From: Brachypodium distachyon | Taxonomy: Eukaryota; Streptophyta; Magnoliopsida; Poales; Poaceae | Length of the DNA stretch: 64,000 nt | Direction: 5' to 3' | Assembly (NCBI RefSeq): GCF_000005505.3 | Contig: NC_016135.3 | Coordinates: 18,012,613-18,076,612 of the forward strand | In this document: one piece after another, positions 50,510-62,069 of the stretch | How the letters are laid out: every line of letters starts with the position of its first letter | Numbering within the stretch: the stretch's first letter is position 1 | Program-made: the position numbers and the translations under genes | The notes under the pieces: generated by a model | The model's database searches: none | Seen by the model: only the letters and a program-made list of their open reading frames with translations | Told to the model about the DNA's origin: nothing

Positions 50510-51682
50510 CTAGCGGATTACAATCGGGGGTTGCCCGGCTACACTAGTTCGAGTGGCATGCTGCAGCAGCATCACTCGTGGGTCAGGCTCCGCCGCTTCA
50601 CGGGTAGAACTTGCGCAAGTGCTCAAGATTCCAACTGTTTTGCACCGGCAAGCCTTCTTCGGTTTCCAGCCGGACAGCCCCGGCCTGGTCACCTGCACTA
50701 CCCGGAAGGGCCCCTCCCATTTTGGAGCCAGCTTGTTCCTGGCCTTCATTCGTTGTATCCGGCGTAGGACAAGGTCTCCGATCTCGAGCTCCCGGGGACG
50801 GACCCGCCTGTCATGATAACGGCGGAGTCCCTGCTGATAGCGTGCAGCTCGTACAGCAGCCCGGCATCGAAGTTCTTCGATGAAGTTAAGATTGTCAACC
50901 CTCTGCTCGTGTTGGCTCTGGTTGCCGTACGCGCGTACCCGAGGGGATCCATGCTTGAGCTCGAGGGGCAACACCGCTTCTGCCCTGTAGACAAGGGCGA
51001 ATGGAGTTTCGCCCGTGGCCCGGCTAGGTGTGGTCCTGATGGACCACAACACGGGCTGGAGTTCTTCAATCCAGTGCTTCCCGTGACCTTTGAGCTTGTC
51101 AAAGGTTTTCGTCTTGAGCCCCCGCAGCACCTCTGCGTTGGCTCTCTCCGCCTGTCCGTTGCTACTCGGGTGAGCAATAGAGGCGAAATGGATCTTGGTG
51201 CCCATGCGCTCGCAGTAGGCTTGGAACACGGCGCTCGTGAATTGTGTGCCATTGTCGGTGATGATGCCGTTACGGACACCAAACCGGCACACAATGCCCT
51301 TGAAGAATTTGATGGCCGCCTGAGCGGTCACCTTCGGCACTGGCTCCACTTCCACCCAATTGGAGAACTTGTCGATGGCCACGAGTAAAAACTCGTAGCC
51401 GTCAACCGCTCTCGGCAACTTGCCGACGATGTCCAACCCCCAGACCGCGAACGGCCAGGAGGATGGAATGAATTGCAGGGCTTGTGCCGGTTGGTTACTC
51501 TTCTTTGCATGGAACTGGCACGCCTCGCACGTCTTGACTAGTTGCCCGGCATCGGATAGCGCTGTTGGCCAGTAGAAGCCGTGCCGGAAAGCCTTGACGG
51601 CTGGAGCCCGGGAGGCCACATGGTGCGAGCATGTGCCTCGGTGTATGTCTTCCAGAAGTGCGCGCCCTTCGTCTTGGGGCAC
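50510..51682 (-). CDS. Gypsy integrase region
   Basis: Open for 390 codons. A zinc-binding domain comes first (HRGTCSHHVASRAPAVKAF, then CEACQFH), then the catalytic core with the three acidic residues in GLDIVGKL, IITDNGTQFTS and NGQAERANAEV. The C-terminal segment has the GPFRVV-type motif (WEGPFRVVQVTRPGLSGW). It joins element DNA to the host genome. No chromodomain is seen, which fits a Tat-type rather than a chromovirus element. The frame is continuous with the polymerase region apart from a stop near 51690. Confidence 0.85.
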   Translation of the reverse strand: MPQDEGRALLEDIHRGTCSHHVASRAPAVKAFRHGFYWPTALSDAGQLVKTCEACQFHAKKSNQPAQALQFIPSSWPFAVWGLDIVGKLPRAVDGYEFLLVAIDKFSNWVEVEPVPKVTAQAAIKFFKGIVCRFGVRNGIITDNGTQFTSAVFQAYCERMGTKIHFASIAHPSSNGQAERANAEVLRGLKTKTFDKLKGHGKHWIEELQPVLWSIRTTPSRATGETPFALVYRAEAVLPLELKHGSPRVRAYGNQSQHEQRVDNLNFIEELRCRAAVRAARYQQGLRRYHDRRVRPRELEIGDLVLRRIQRMKARNKLAPKWEGPFRVVQVTRPGLSGWKPKKACRCKTVGILSTCASSTREAAEPDPRVMLLQHATRTSVAGQPPIVIR

Positions 51683-51693
51683 GCAGAGGAGCT

Positions 51694-53841
51694 TTACTCC
51701 ATTTGCACGCCTCCGGTAGAGATCCCGTCTACCAGAGCGTACATCTTGGCTTGTCGAGCTACGCGTTCCGCGGCAACGTCGTCTTCAGGGAGGGCTCCCT
51801 CCTTGAGGTAGCGGGCGATGTCCACTGCCCAAGGCGGGGTTTCCCTACTCATGCATGCCGCCACATCGGCGGCATGGACCCCCACTATTGCGGGGTTTCC
51901 TTCGGTTGCCGGGGGGGCTTCCCCGGCCGGCTTGGGAGTGAATGAAGGCGCAATTTGCCTGTGCCCGAACACTCCTGCCAGGACCTTCCGGCGCTCTGCT
52001 GCCCACTTGGACAATTCATCAGCCGCGAAGTTATCCTTGCGTTCTAGCTTGCAGACTTCATCCACGTACGCTACCATCTGCGGGCAGTCGTAGTCCTTGT
52101 TAACCTGGTTGATCACGAGTTGAGAATCCCCGCGAACAACCAGGCGCTTGATATCAAGGGCGATTGCCGCCCGCAACCCGACGAGCAACGCTTCGTACTC
52201 AGCCATGTTGTTGGTGGAGTTGGGGAAGTCGAGCTGGATGGCGAACTTCAGCCGGTCTCCTGTGGGTGACTCGGTGACGACTCCGGCGCCAGCTCCCTGC
52301 AGGCTGAACACGCCGTAGTACATGATCCAGTGGCCTTCGTCCAGCTTGTCGGGCAGGCTGGTCTCCGGCTCCTCTTCTTCTATGCCCGTCGAGGTCCACT
52401 CTGCAACGAAATCAGCCAGAGCAGCACTCTTGATACTCTTTGTGTTCGTGAAGTGTAGATCGAACTCCGATAATTCCCTCCTCCATTCGGCCACCCTTTC
52501 GGTGGCTTCACGGTTGGTGAGAGCCTGCTCGAGGCAGAATCCTGACACCACCGTGACGCGGTGCGCTTGGAAGTAGTGGCGTAGCTTGCGTGATGCAAGT
52601 AGAATCCCCAGCAATAGCTTCTGCACTTGCGGGTACTGCGTGCAGGCGTCACGCGACAGCATGCTGACGAAGTACACGGGGTGCTGCACGAGCCGCCTGC
52701 GTGGCGTTGACGCCGCCGGCTCGATGGCGGTTCCCGGGTCCGAGACGGTTGCCGGGGCTGGCCCAGCCCCTTGCCCCGCAAGCTCAGCCCCTGGGAGATC
52801 TTCCTCTCTCTCGACAACAAGCACCGAGCTGACCACTTGGTCAGTCGCCGCTAGGTAGAGTAGCAGCGGCTCGCCCAGCTTGGGGGCGACGAGGATTGGC
52901 GGCGACTTCAGATACTGCTTGAGATCCTGTAACACCGCCTCAGCCTCGGGGGTCCAGTCAATTGGGCCCTTCTTCGTCATTACCTTGAAGAAAGGCAGGG
53001 CGCGTTCGCCCGGCCTTGAAATGAAATGCCCCAGCGCGGCTACACAGCCGTTAAGGTGCTGGACGTCCTTCACCCTGCGGGGAGCCTCCATCTTCTCGAT
53101 AACTTCTATCTTCTTTGGGTTGGCCTGAATCCCCCTGTGTGAAACCAAGAAGCCCAGAAGCTACCCCGAGTCTACACCAAAGATGCATTTCTCAGGGTTC
53201 AGCTTGAGCTTGATCCTGCGGAGATTATCAAACGTCTCCCGCAAGTCATCAATATGCGAGTCCCCGCGCTTTGACTTGATGAAGATATCATCCATGTAGG
53301 CCTCAACGTTTCAGCCTAGCTGGGGTTCCAAACACTCGCGCAACGCACGCTGGAATGTTGAGTCTGCATTCTTCAACCCGAAAGGCATGCACGTGTAACA
53401 GTAGCAGCCAACCGGGGTGATGAACGCTGTTTTTTCCTCGTCCTCGACCGCCCTCTTGATCTGATGGTAGCCGGAAAAAGCATCCACAAAACACAACAAA
53501 TCGCAACCAGTAGTGGAATCTACTATTTGATCAATGCGGGGTACAGGGAAAGGATCTTTAGGACATGCGCGATTAAGATCAGTAAAATCTACACACGTGC
53601 GAAGTTTATTTTCCCCCTTGGGTACTACTACTGGGTTCGCTAACCAAGTGGGGTACAGTACTTCCCTGATAGCCCCCGCAGCTTTCAGCTTGTCCACTTC
53701 TTGCTTGATGAAGTCTTTGCGCTTCTGTGTTTGCCGGCGGATCTTCTGCTTGACGGGGCGGGCGTCTGGACGCACCGCAATTCGATGCTCGATCACCTCC
53801 CTAGGGACTCCGGGAAGATCCGACGGTTCCCAAGCGAACAC
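51694..53841 (-). pseudogene. Gypsy reverse transcriptase and two RNase H domains
   Basis: Reverse transcriptase starts in 53841-53311 (VVVPKGENKLRTCVDFTDLN, then FVDAFSGYHQI and MPFGLKNADSTFQRA). A TGA at 53313-53311 interrupts it just before AYMDDIFIKSKRG, the catalytic YMDD. The change is one base from CGA (Arg), as expected from loss of a methylated C. A second stop lies at about 53164-53162 (before LLGFLVSHRG). From 53148 the first RNase H follows (PVYFVSMLSRDACTQYPQVQ), then the second, archaeal-like one (FSLQGAGAGVV, NNMAEYEALL, VVRGDSQLV). In the second the usual YFDG-type start reads YYGVF, so its first catalytic Asp is gone. Confidence 0.85.
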
Positions 53842-54685
53842 GTCGGCGTTCTCCCGGAGGAAAGTGATGAGGGTGCTTTCCTATTTGGCACTGAGGTTCG
53901 CACCGACAGTGACGGTGCGCTCCTCGTTGCCGGCTTGAGGGGCAGCTTCTTCACCTTGGCGGCCTCCTCCTTGAGCTTCTGGCCCTTGCCAGGGCGTGAG
54001 CTCGAGCTTGTGCTTCTCCCGGCAAGTTCCTGCGGGGTAACACGAGCCTTCTTTGCTGCGGGGCGATCGCCTGGCAACGTGCCTTCGCTTCCGGCGACGT
54101 CTTCCTCACCGGAGTCGGCTGCGGCGACGGCCTTGATGACCTCGCCAACACACCAAGTTGCGTCCTTAAGACCGCACTTGATGGAGAGGACCCCGTACGT
54201 GGACGGCATCTTCATCACACTGTAGGCGCAATGGGTTGCCGCCATGAACTTGATCAGCGCTGGCCGACCAAGGATCCCGTTGTACGGCAATGGGGTGTGA
54301 GCCACGTCGAACACGAGGTGCTCGGTCCTGAATGCCTCCCGGGACCCAAAGGTGACCGGCAGCGTGATGTGCCCCGGGGGCGCACGATCCCGGGGTTCAT
54401 TCCCCGGAACGGGTCGGTGGGCTTCATCTGCTCCAGCGGCAGCTGAAGCTTCTCCACCAACTTGGCGGACAGGAGGTTTAACCCTGCTCTGTTGTCCACC
54501 AACACCTTGGTCAGCGTCATGTTGTTGATGATCGGTGAGACCACGAATGGCAAAACCCCTGAACCCAGCTGTCGGGCTGGGTGGTCGTCAGGGCTGAAAG
54601 TGCTCGTCACGTGCGACCACTTCAGCGGCTGCTGCGTCTCCATGTCCGGCAACAGCGCACACACATACCGGGTGAGGCGCTTCAC
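53793..54685 (-). pseudogene. Gypsy aspartic protease region
   Basis: Two overlapping frames (54685-54254 and 54314-53793) carry the retroviral-type protease. The fold motif VLVDNRAGLNLLSAKLVEKL stands where this family has VDGGAGLN, so the flap-side residues are altered. The later motif PYNGILGRPALIKF is intact in the second frame. A frameshift near 54300 separates them. It would normally process the gag-pol polyprotein. Confidence 0.75.
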
Positions 54686-54811
54686 CGCGCTATAGGATGG
54701 GAGAGCATAAGCTCCCGCATGGATGCAGGCGACGCTGCGGGGCTCCTGGAAGTCGGGCTCGTCGCCCCTGTTGTAATCGGACTCGCGCTGCTCCTCAGCA
54801 CGAGCCTTGTC

Positions 54812-56621
54812 TCATCCCCGGGGAGGCCACTCCCTGCCGGCACGGGCTTGGCCGCGTCCCCCCTGTTCTTCTTCTCTGCCGGCATCTCCGCCGGTAGGCT
54901 TCGCCCCGGCTCTGGGGTCGTTCGGGCTATCGCGAGAGAGATGCCCGATATCCCCACAGTTGAAGCAGGCGTCGGCTGCTCGGCGCTCCTCGTGGCGCTG
55001 CTCGCGCCTCTGCTTGATACCCTGCAGGATGCGACAATCCTGCGCATCATGGGTGGCGTTGGTGTGGATGGGGTAGCGGGGCGCGTCGCTCGCCTTGCCG
55101 CCAGACCCGCCAGCGGACGAGGCCTTTTTCGCTGGCCTCGAGGTAGCCCCCGGTTCCACGGCAAGCACTTGCTTCCCGCTGCGCTTCCGGGAGCCCTTCT
55201 TCTGCGAGCCCTCAGCGGGACTCGTGGCAGCCTTAGCTGCAAGTTCGAGCGCCAGGCGCTCTTCCTCGGCCATGGCACACTTGTGCGCCAATGCGTAGAG
55301 CTCTTGTGTCGTCTGGATCCGGTGCGTGCTCAGCTTCTTCCGCATCTTGGGGTCGCGGACGTTGATGGCGAAGGTGTTGATGATGGCGGCAGCCTCCGCC
55401 TCAGGAATAGAATAGGAGTGACTGGAGAAGTGGTTGACGAAGCTCCGCAACGTCTCTCCTGGCTTCTGCACCACGGTGTGCAGCTCCACCATGGTTCCTG
55501 GGCGCTTGTAACCGCCCTGGAACGCGCTCACAAACTGCTCGCGCAGGTCAGCCCAGGAGGCTATGGACCCGGCAGGCAGGTTGAGCAACCAGGTTCTTGC
55601 TGATCCTTTGAGGACCATCGAAAACCAGTTGGCCCTAACCTTGTCGTCGGCGCCGATGGCGTGCATCCCCAACATGTAGGTCAGGAGGAAATCCTTGGGG
55701 TTCACAGACCCGTCCTACGTTCCAAGCGCCAGTGCTCGGAACTTGCGGGGCCATGTCATCCGGCGCAGCTCGCGGGTGAACGCGGTGCAGCCGTCCTCGG
55801 CGCCCATGGGAGCATCCTCCTGCTCCTCTGGGTGTTGACGCTCCACCTCACGCTGGCGCTGGCGCTCCAGGCGCTGGCGGAGGTCTTCTTGCTGGCGGGC
55901 GTTCAGGACGCCCAGCGTTTCACCCAGCGTAACGGTCGGTGACGAATCCGAGGACCCCACGAGATCCTCGCCTCCTTGCCCTCCCTGCGGGGGAGGGTTT
56001 TCTCCTTGCCCCGAGACGCGGGGCGCGTCTCCGCGTCCCAGGTTCTGCCCTCGGCCTGAGCCAGCCGGGGTGTCCTCGCCTTGCGGCTGCTGGGCGGTGA
56101 GTGCAAGGAGCGACCTCCAGCTCCGCACTCCATGCTTCGTGTGCCGGCGTGCCTTGCGGTGGCTCGTAGCGCACCATGACACGCGCGGTGATGATAGCCT
56201 CCGCCGGGGTTTGGGCGGGAGGTTGCTGATTCTCGGGGCAGCTGCCCTTCCGCCCTGTCCCCCGGCGCCCTCGGGTGAGTGGGGCGTGAATCTCTCGGCA
56301 TCGCACGTGACGCGCTATGCTCCTGGCGCAGCTGCCGCTGCGCGTCTTCGGCCCGCGAGAGAACTCGCTGACCGGCGCGTGCGGCATTGTGGCTGCTCGC
56401 GCAACTAGCTCCGGCGCTGGGAGCCGCTGGCCCCCTCAGCCGGTTATCCGTTGACGGCCAAGGAGGTGGTGGTGGTGGCAGCTGCGATTGCGGTTGCTGC
56501 ACCCGGGCAGGCTCAGGGTCTTCGTGCGACCGCGTGTGCGCTGCACGTCGTGCGACCGCGTGTGCGCTGCTGGGGCGCCACGCGGATCGATTCGAGAGTC
56601 ACCAGCTCGCTTGGGAGGCAT
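54812..56621 (-). pseudogene. Gypsy gag
   Basis: It begins MPPKRAGDSRIDPRG at 56621 and is broken by frameshifts in the Arg/Pro-rich first third. The capsid region is well preserved in 55705-54812 (YMLGMHAIGADDKVRANWFS, GSARTWLLNLPAGSIASWAD). A zinc knuckle at the end reads CFNCGDIGHLSRDS, with Ser where the last Cys is expected. The protein forms the virus-like particle. A TAG at about 55716 separates the capsid region from the preceding block. Confidence 0.8.
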
Positions 56622-56709
56622 GATGACTGGTCCTGTCGTCGAAGAAGACGAGGCCGATGTAGCTGCAGATGACGGCGCCAGCGGTCACCGGCGAGCTCTC
56701 CACACGCGC

Positions 56710-56727
56710 CCCCTACCTGGCACGCCA
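56710..56727 (-). other. Primer binding site of the Gypsy element
   Basis: The minus strand reads TGGCGTGCCAGGTAGGGG, five bases inside the 5' LTR. It closely resembles the TGGCGCGCCAGGTAGGGG site of many grass Gypsy elements, where a tRNA 3' end primes DNA synthesis. Confidence 0.7.
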
Positions 56728-56732
56728 GACGT

Positions 56733-57596
56733 TGTAGCCCGAGGCTTAGACAACGGGGATGGTAGGCACCCCCTTTTAGGTTCGGCAGTGGGTGTTGGGG
56801 ATCGCTCCGGCGATCGCCGATGAGACCAATGTCGAGCGCAAAGATACACCAGCTTTTTACCCAGGTTTGGGCCATCCTGAGGTGTAAAACCCTACGCCCT
56901 GCCTTTGAGTTTGTATTAGCCAATGAACAAGTGTTTACAGGTTGCCGGGGGAGTTTTCGGGCGCTCTCTCCTTTCTGCTAAGTGCTACTTGCTATTTCTG
57001 GGCTAAAACTAGTAGGAACCGAACCCCCTGACCATTGGCGCTGGTCCTCTTTTTATACTCAAGGGGATACCACAGGCGCCTCGGTGCATGGGGGACAAGT
57101 GTCGAACGAAGACCCTAGGCATCTTGCCCTTGCTGTGCTGGCTTGCATGCATGGTACGTAGCGCTGCAGCTGGGGCGGTACGTGCCCTAGATTCATTGCG
57201 AGCCAGTCACTGTGGGCTGACTAGACAGGGAACCACCCCTCTGTCGGAACACTAAATGCTTGCTTGTGCCACACTCCTCGCCCTGACCAGCCCTGCGCAT
57301 AGGGAGCCCGCCGGGCGGCCACGTGGCGTCGATGCCCTGCCTGACGGGTACCGGCCCTGTTGTAAGTGCCTGCGCCAGGGAGCGCCCTCCCGGCAAGTGA
57401 CCTTCCCGGGGGGCGTCCTGACGGAGATTCTCTCGTTGCCATCCGGGGTAACCCGGGCAGCCCGGCTAGTATTGCCAGGCTGGTGACTTTCCGGGCGGCT
57501 CGCGCGGCGCTGCCCAGGGTGCTGCCCTTGCGGGAGGCAAGTGAGGCGACCCACGCGTTAAGCAACGGTGGTACCCTAGGTGCCACTGGTGCGACA
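56733..57596 (-). repeat. 5' LTR of the Gypsy element, 864 bp
   Basis: The plus-strand edges are TGTAGCCCGAGGC and GGTGCGACA, giving the TG...CA form. It carries the promoter that drives gag-pol leftwards, though no TATA box was picked out with confidence. Its last 175 bp match the shortened LTR at 45.35-45.53 kb. Confidence 0.75.
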
Positions 57597-58003
57597 ACAT
57601 TCCTTTTCATCTAGCATAATTTGTATCTATTAGACTCATCATCCATTGATATGTACAACTTTTTTCGCATCATAGTCCTCACAAAATCTGCCTTAATTCG
57701 GCTTGTCTCTTAATTGGTTCAGATTTAAAGTATTTCAATTATGCATCTGACGGTTTGTTTACTTTGTTTTATAAAGGATTGCACAAATACGGCACAAAGG
57801 CAGCATATCGTCGCTCCGTACGATGGTATGCCCCGCTACGGCCCTGACCTGTTTCCATCAAATTTCATGTTCTTAAGACAATTCACCTATGAGACTTATC
57901 GATTCTCCTCATCCCCAACCTAGCGTTGGACACGATTGATCTATTATCCTCCTCATCACTCACCTATCCCCTCCGTCTCTGCAACAGGGGTGTTGCCGCT
58001 CGC
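57597..58003. other. Host DNA between the Gypsy and Copia elements
   Basis: About 400 bp of mixed sequence with no gene. It includes a CT-rich part (57.9-58.0 kb) that continues after the Copia element at 63267. Confidence 0.4.
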
Positions 58004-58008
58004 CAACC

Positions 58009-58246
58009 TGTACATTTGGTTAAGCGTTTCTACCCTCCTTAGAGGGCCGCGGGGTTATGAGGCCGTAAAACTTGGTCAGAGCTTACAAGATCCGATCTTA
58101 GTCGGTATTACAGCTTGACGTACAAGTCAACAACTAATCTATAACCATCTCTAGTTTGAACAGAAATAGAATTACAACGAGATAGAGATAGAATTAGATA
58201 GGTATTCGGTTATGATCACAGGTGGCTGGCTGGACTTCGTCTAACA
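58009..58246 (-). repeat. 3' LTR of the Copia element
   Basis: Plus-strand edges TGTACATTTGG and CGTCTAACA. It matches the other LTR closely, with a few substitutions and small gaps (it lacks the 'atttatat' insert). Confidence 0.92.
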
Positions 58247-58268
58247 CCCTCCCTCAATCATAACTTGA

Positions 58269-61222
58269 TCAAGTTGAGATTGCGCTTAAAATCTTCAAGG
58301 GGTCGAACCGGGAGAGCCTTTTTGTTAAACCATCTGCCAGCTGATCTTTGGAAGATACAAACCGAATTTCTAATTGTTTACGTGCAACTCGTTCTCGCAC
58401 AAAATGGAAGTCTATCTCTATATGCTTAGCTCTAGCATGAAAGACTGGATTTGCCGAGAGATATGTGGTTCCTAGATTGTCACACCATAGTGATGACATC
58501 TTTTCTCTTGGTATATCAAGTTCATTCATAAGAGATTCAAGCCAGATAATTTCTGCTGTTGCATTAGCTAATGCTTTATACTCAGCTTCTGTGCTTGACC
58601 TCGAAACCGTAGCTTGCTTCCTTGCACTCCATGAAACCAAATTTGGTCCAACAAAGATTGCAAAACCTCCTGTGGACCTCGGATCATCCAAACACCCTGC
58701 CCAATCTGCATCGGTGAAGGCATTGATCGACAAAGATTGTGACTTCTAAATTTGCAGTCCAACGTTTATACTTCCTTGTACATATCGCAAGACACGTTTG
58801 GCTGCTGTCCAGTGAGCTGTTGTTTGGGCGTGAAAGTACTGGCAAATCTTGTTCACCGAGAAATCTAGATCTGGCCGTGTCAACGTAAGATACTGCAAGG
58901 CTCCGACGATGCTTCTGTATCGTGTGCTATCTTCTGGACTTAGTAACTCTCCTTCATGAGCTGATAGCTTTTCTGATGAAGACAACGGAGTTGACAATGG
59001 CTTGCAATTCTGCATGTTAACACGAGTCAGCAAATCTGTAGCACATTTCTCTTGAGATAGAAGTATCCCTTCTTTATTCTTCTTCACTTCAATCCCCAAG
59101 AAGAAGTTCATGTCTCCAAGATCCTTTAGCGCAAAGTCTGCTCCTAAATCACGTAGGAGTGCTGTAACTGCCTTGTTCAAGAGCTTGTTACTATGATATC
59201 ATCAACATATATAAGAACAAATATATGTATACCCTCCCTTCTGAAGATGAATAAAGACGTATCAGATTTGGAGGGAATAAATCCCAGCTTTTGTAACTTT
59301 GTACTTAGCCTGGAATACCACGCCCTTGGAGCTTGTTTCAGACTATAAAGAGCTTTGTCAAGCTTACATATGTGACTAGGTGCATTAGGGTTTTCATAGC
59401 CTGGTGGTTGCGGCATGTAAACCTCCTCTTCTAGAATGCCAGGCAAAAACACATTCTTGACATCCAACTGCCTTAAGCACCATCCTTTTGTCATAGCTAT
59501 GGACAGTACAAGTCTAATCATAGCAATCTTCACTACAGGACTAAAGGGATCTTCATAATCAATTCCATACCTTTGCTTGAAGCCTTTTGCAACTAGTCTT
59601 GCCTTGTATCTGTCTAACATGCCATCTGCTTTTCTCTTGATCTTATAGACCCATTTGCAATCAATTAGATTCTTGCCTTGAGCATATGGAACTAAGTGCC
59701 AGGTTTGATTTTTCATGAGATCTTCATATTTCTCATTCATGGCAGCCTTCCACTTCTTGTCCTCAAGTGCTTCCTGTAGATTCTTAGGTTCACCTGTAGT
59801 ACAGAGGAGGCCATGGCCATAGGGAATAGTACCATCATTCCACTTTTTCGGTTGGAATATACCTGACTGCGACCTTGTATGAGCTCGACCTGGTGCAGGT
59901 GCGGCTTGAACAGCTGGTTGAACTACTGGAGCCGCTGGAGCATGAGCCTCAGAAGATTCCGACGAAGCTGTCACCTCCCCCGATTCGCCTGCGGTGCTTG
60001 CCACGCAAGGTTTGCCTGAAGCTGTTTGATTTGGGGAGGCCGGCGCGTGACTCGATCAAGATCCGGACGTGTCTTTGTTTCCAGCAGGGAAAGCTGCCGA
60101 GAAATCCTCCTCGGGATCGGATGCAGAATCAGCATGGGATCCAGCGCTGTGATTGTCGTTTTGCGCCTGATTTGGCGCCAAATTTGGTATCGGTGGATTC
60201 CGATTTCTTTGCAGAATTGGCACCCGATTTTCTTCTGCATCCTTTAGTTCCTGTACCTGAGTATCATCACAAGTAGTTGGACAAGTATTAGGCAATTGAT
60301 TAGTACAATGTTCACCCCCGTGGTCAATTGGTTTGGAATCAGGAAGCAAAATAATTTTTCGGCTAAGACGTTTGCGTGCGTTTGTGTGAAGATGTGCAAA
60401 CGGAAACAAGGTTTCATCAAACACCACATCGTGAGAGATATAGACACGCCCTGTGGAAACATCTAGGCACTTAAAACCTTTGTGACGGGCACTATAGCCA
60501 AGAAAGGTACACTGTTTGGATCTAAAGGATAACTTTCTGTTATTATATGGCCTAAGATTGGGCCAACAAACGCAGCCAAAGATACGTAGAGACTCGTAGT
60601 CTGGCTTATCACGGAAGAGTTTCTCCATTGGAGTTTGGAGGTCAATGACCTTACTAGGAAGAATGTTAATGAGTTTGGTTGCCGTCAAGAATGCCTCATC
60701 CCAAAATTTGAGGGGCATGGAGGCTGCAGCAAGAAGGGAGAGGCCAACATCGACTATGTGTCGATGTTTTCGTTCGGCTAACTGATTCTGTTGATGGGCA
60801 TGCAGACATGGGACATGATGTGCGATGCCGATTTTCTGAAAGAAAGAATTCAATCCTTCATATTCTCCTCCCCAATCAGATTGGACAGTAATAATTTTAT
60901 GCCCAATTTTCCTTTCAACTAGGTTCTGGAAATTCATAAAAACTTGGAAGACATCTGACTTCTTTTTGATAAGATATATCCATGTAAATTTACTATAGTC
61001 ATCAATGAAGCTTACATAGTATGTGAATCTACCAACAGAACTAGGAGCTGGTCCCCACACATCGGAGAACACTAGATCTAGAGGAGCAGTAGACCTACTA
61101 AGCGACTTGGGATATGGTAGTTGATGAATCTTTGCTATTTGACATGGATCACACACTGACACACTAGACTCGTTAGAGCAAGAAAGCTCATTATTTTTAT
61201 GACATGTTGAACTATGGAACAA
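58269..61222 (-). pseudogene. Copia integrase, reverse transcriptase and RNase H
   Basis: The integrase starts after the zinc-binding segment (CDPCQIAKIHQLPYPKS) and has FSDVWGPAP, VQSDWGGEYEGL and NQLAERKHRH in 61222-60056. Reverse transcriptase covers 60004-58746, with [32 protein letters not shown] (usual form DVKNAFL) and the catalytic [13 protein letters not shown] frame break lies at about 59177 right after this motif. RNase H at 58733-58269 has [31 protein letters not shown] and the closing [14 protein letters not shown]. Breaks near 60030, 59177 and 58746 prevent one continuous protein. Domain order is the Copia type, with integrase before polymerase. Confidence 0.9.
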
Positions 61223-61405
61223 GACGGATGACCCAAACGACTATGCCATCTTGAATTAGACGGCTTCACCACACTAAAGACTTGTTTCCGCAACCTTGAA
61301 CCTTGAGGAGTAAGAGGATAAAGACCCCGTCTACATCTGCCTCAAAGAAGAGTTCTCTTCGTTGCCCGGTCCTTAATAAGAAAAAAACAAGGATGATATT
61401 GGATG
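61072..61405 (-). repeat. Left arm of internal inverted repeat
   Basis: 334 bp, nearly identical to the reverse complement of 62070-62401. It encodes the pre-integrase zinc-binding stretch in the native (minus) orientation. Confidence 0.88.
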
Positions 61406-62069
61406 CTAGTTTCAGCCGTTGACGCTTGGGTAGATTCAATCTCCCTGAGTGATCTCTACGCCCAGCTCTCCAACTTCGACACCCGCCAGGAGCTACTCCA
61501 TGGTGGACAAGGTGGCGGCTTCCAATCTTCAGCCAACACCGCAGCACAGGGACGAGGCAACTTCAACCAGCATGGTGGACGTGGGCGCAGTCGCGGTAGT
61601 AACCGTGGCGGCCGCACCAACCAGAACCAAGGAGGACGTAGAGGTGGCCAGAACGCTAGGAGCAATGAGCCACGTCCTACCTACCAGATCTGTTCCAAGG
61701 TCGGCCATGTTGCACTGCAGTGCTAGTACAACTATGATGAAGATTATCAGCAGGAGCAGAAGATAGCGAACACCGCCTACGGCTCCACCAGCAACTCCAA
61801 CTACGGCATCGACACGAACTGGTACACCGATTCGGGTGCCATAGATCACATCACTAGAGAGCTAGACAACCTCACGGTGTGTGAAAAATATCATGGCCAT
61901 GACCAAGTTCATGGCGCCAATGGTAAAGGTACAGAGATTAAGCATGTTGGTAGTGCAACTGTTCACACCCCTAATCGCAAACTCCACCTCAAAAATATTC
62001 TTCATGTTCCTAGCGCCACTAAAGATCTTCTATCTGTTCATCGCCGTGCTCTTGACAATGATGCTTACA
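61406..62069 (+). pseudogene. Copia gag end and protease, inverted
   Basis: This segment reads on the plus strand, opposite to the rest of the element. It holds the end of gag (SLSDLYAQLSNFDTRQELL), a Gly/Arg-rich linker, a zinc knuckle with its first Cys lost (YQICSKVGHVALQC) and a stop after it. The protease active-site motif WYTDSGAIDHIT follows, then KLHLKNILHVPSATKDLLSV. In an intact Copia element this would follow gag on the minus strand. Confidence 0.88.

Larger units (their letters stand above)
45320..57596 (-). mobile_element. Gypsy LTR retrotransposon, Tat-like, 12.3 kb, with antisense gene
   Basis: The minus-strand order is 5' LTR (57596-56733), primer binding site, gag, protease, reverse transcriptase with RNase H, a second RNase H, integrase, a noncoding part with tandem repeats, an antisense coding region (plus strand 45936-49085), polypurine tract and 3' LTR (45528-45320). 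An extra RNase H and an antisense gene downstream of pol are Tat-lineage traits. Flanks are GCATT (45315-45319) and ACATT (57597-57601), a 5-bp target duplication with one change. Gag, protease, polymerase and the antisense gene are broken, so the element is inactive as read. Confidence 0.9.

Noticed and set aside
51694..54685. Plus-strand frames of 80-130 codons over the Gypsy pol region
   Set aside because: They are antisense shadows of GC-rich polymerase and integrase sequence and, unlike the 45.9-49.1 kb region, carry no known family.
54581..55603. 340-codon plus-strand frame opposite Gypsy gag
   Set aside because: It is an antisense shadow of the capsid region; its Leu/Gly/Arg-rich composition follows from the complement of gag.
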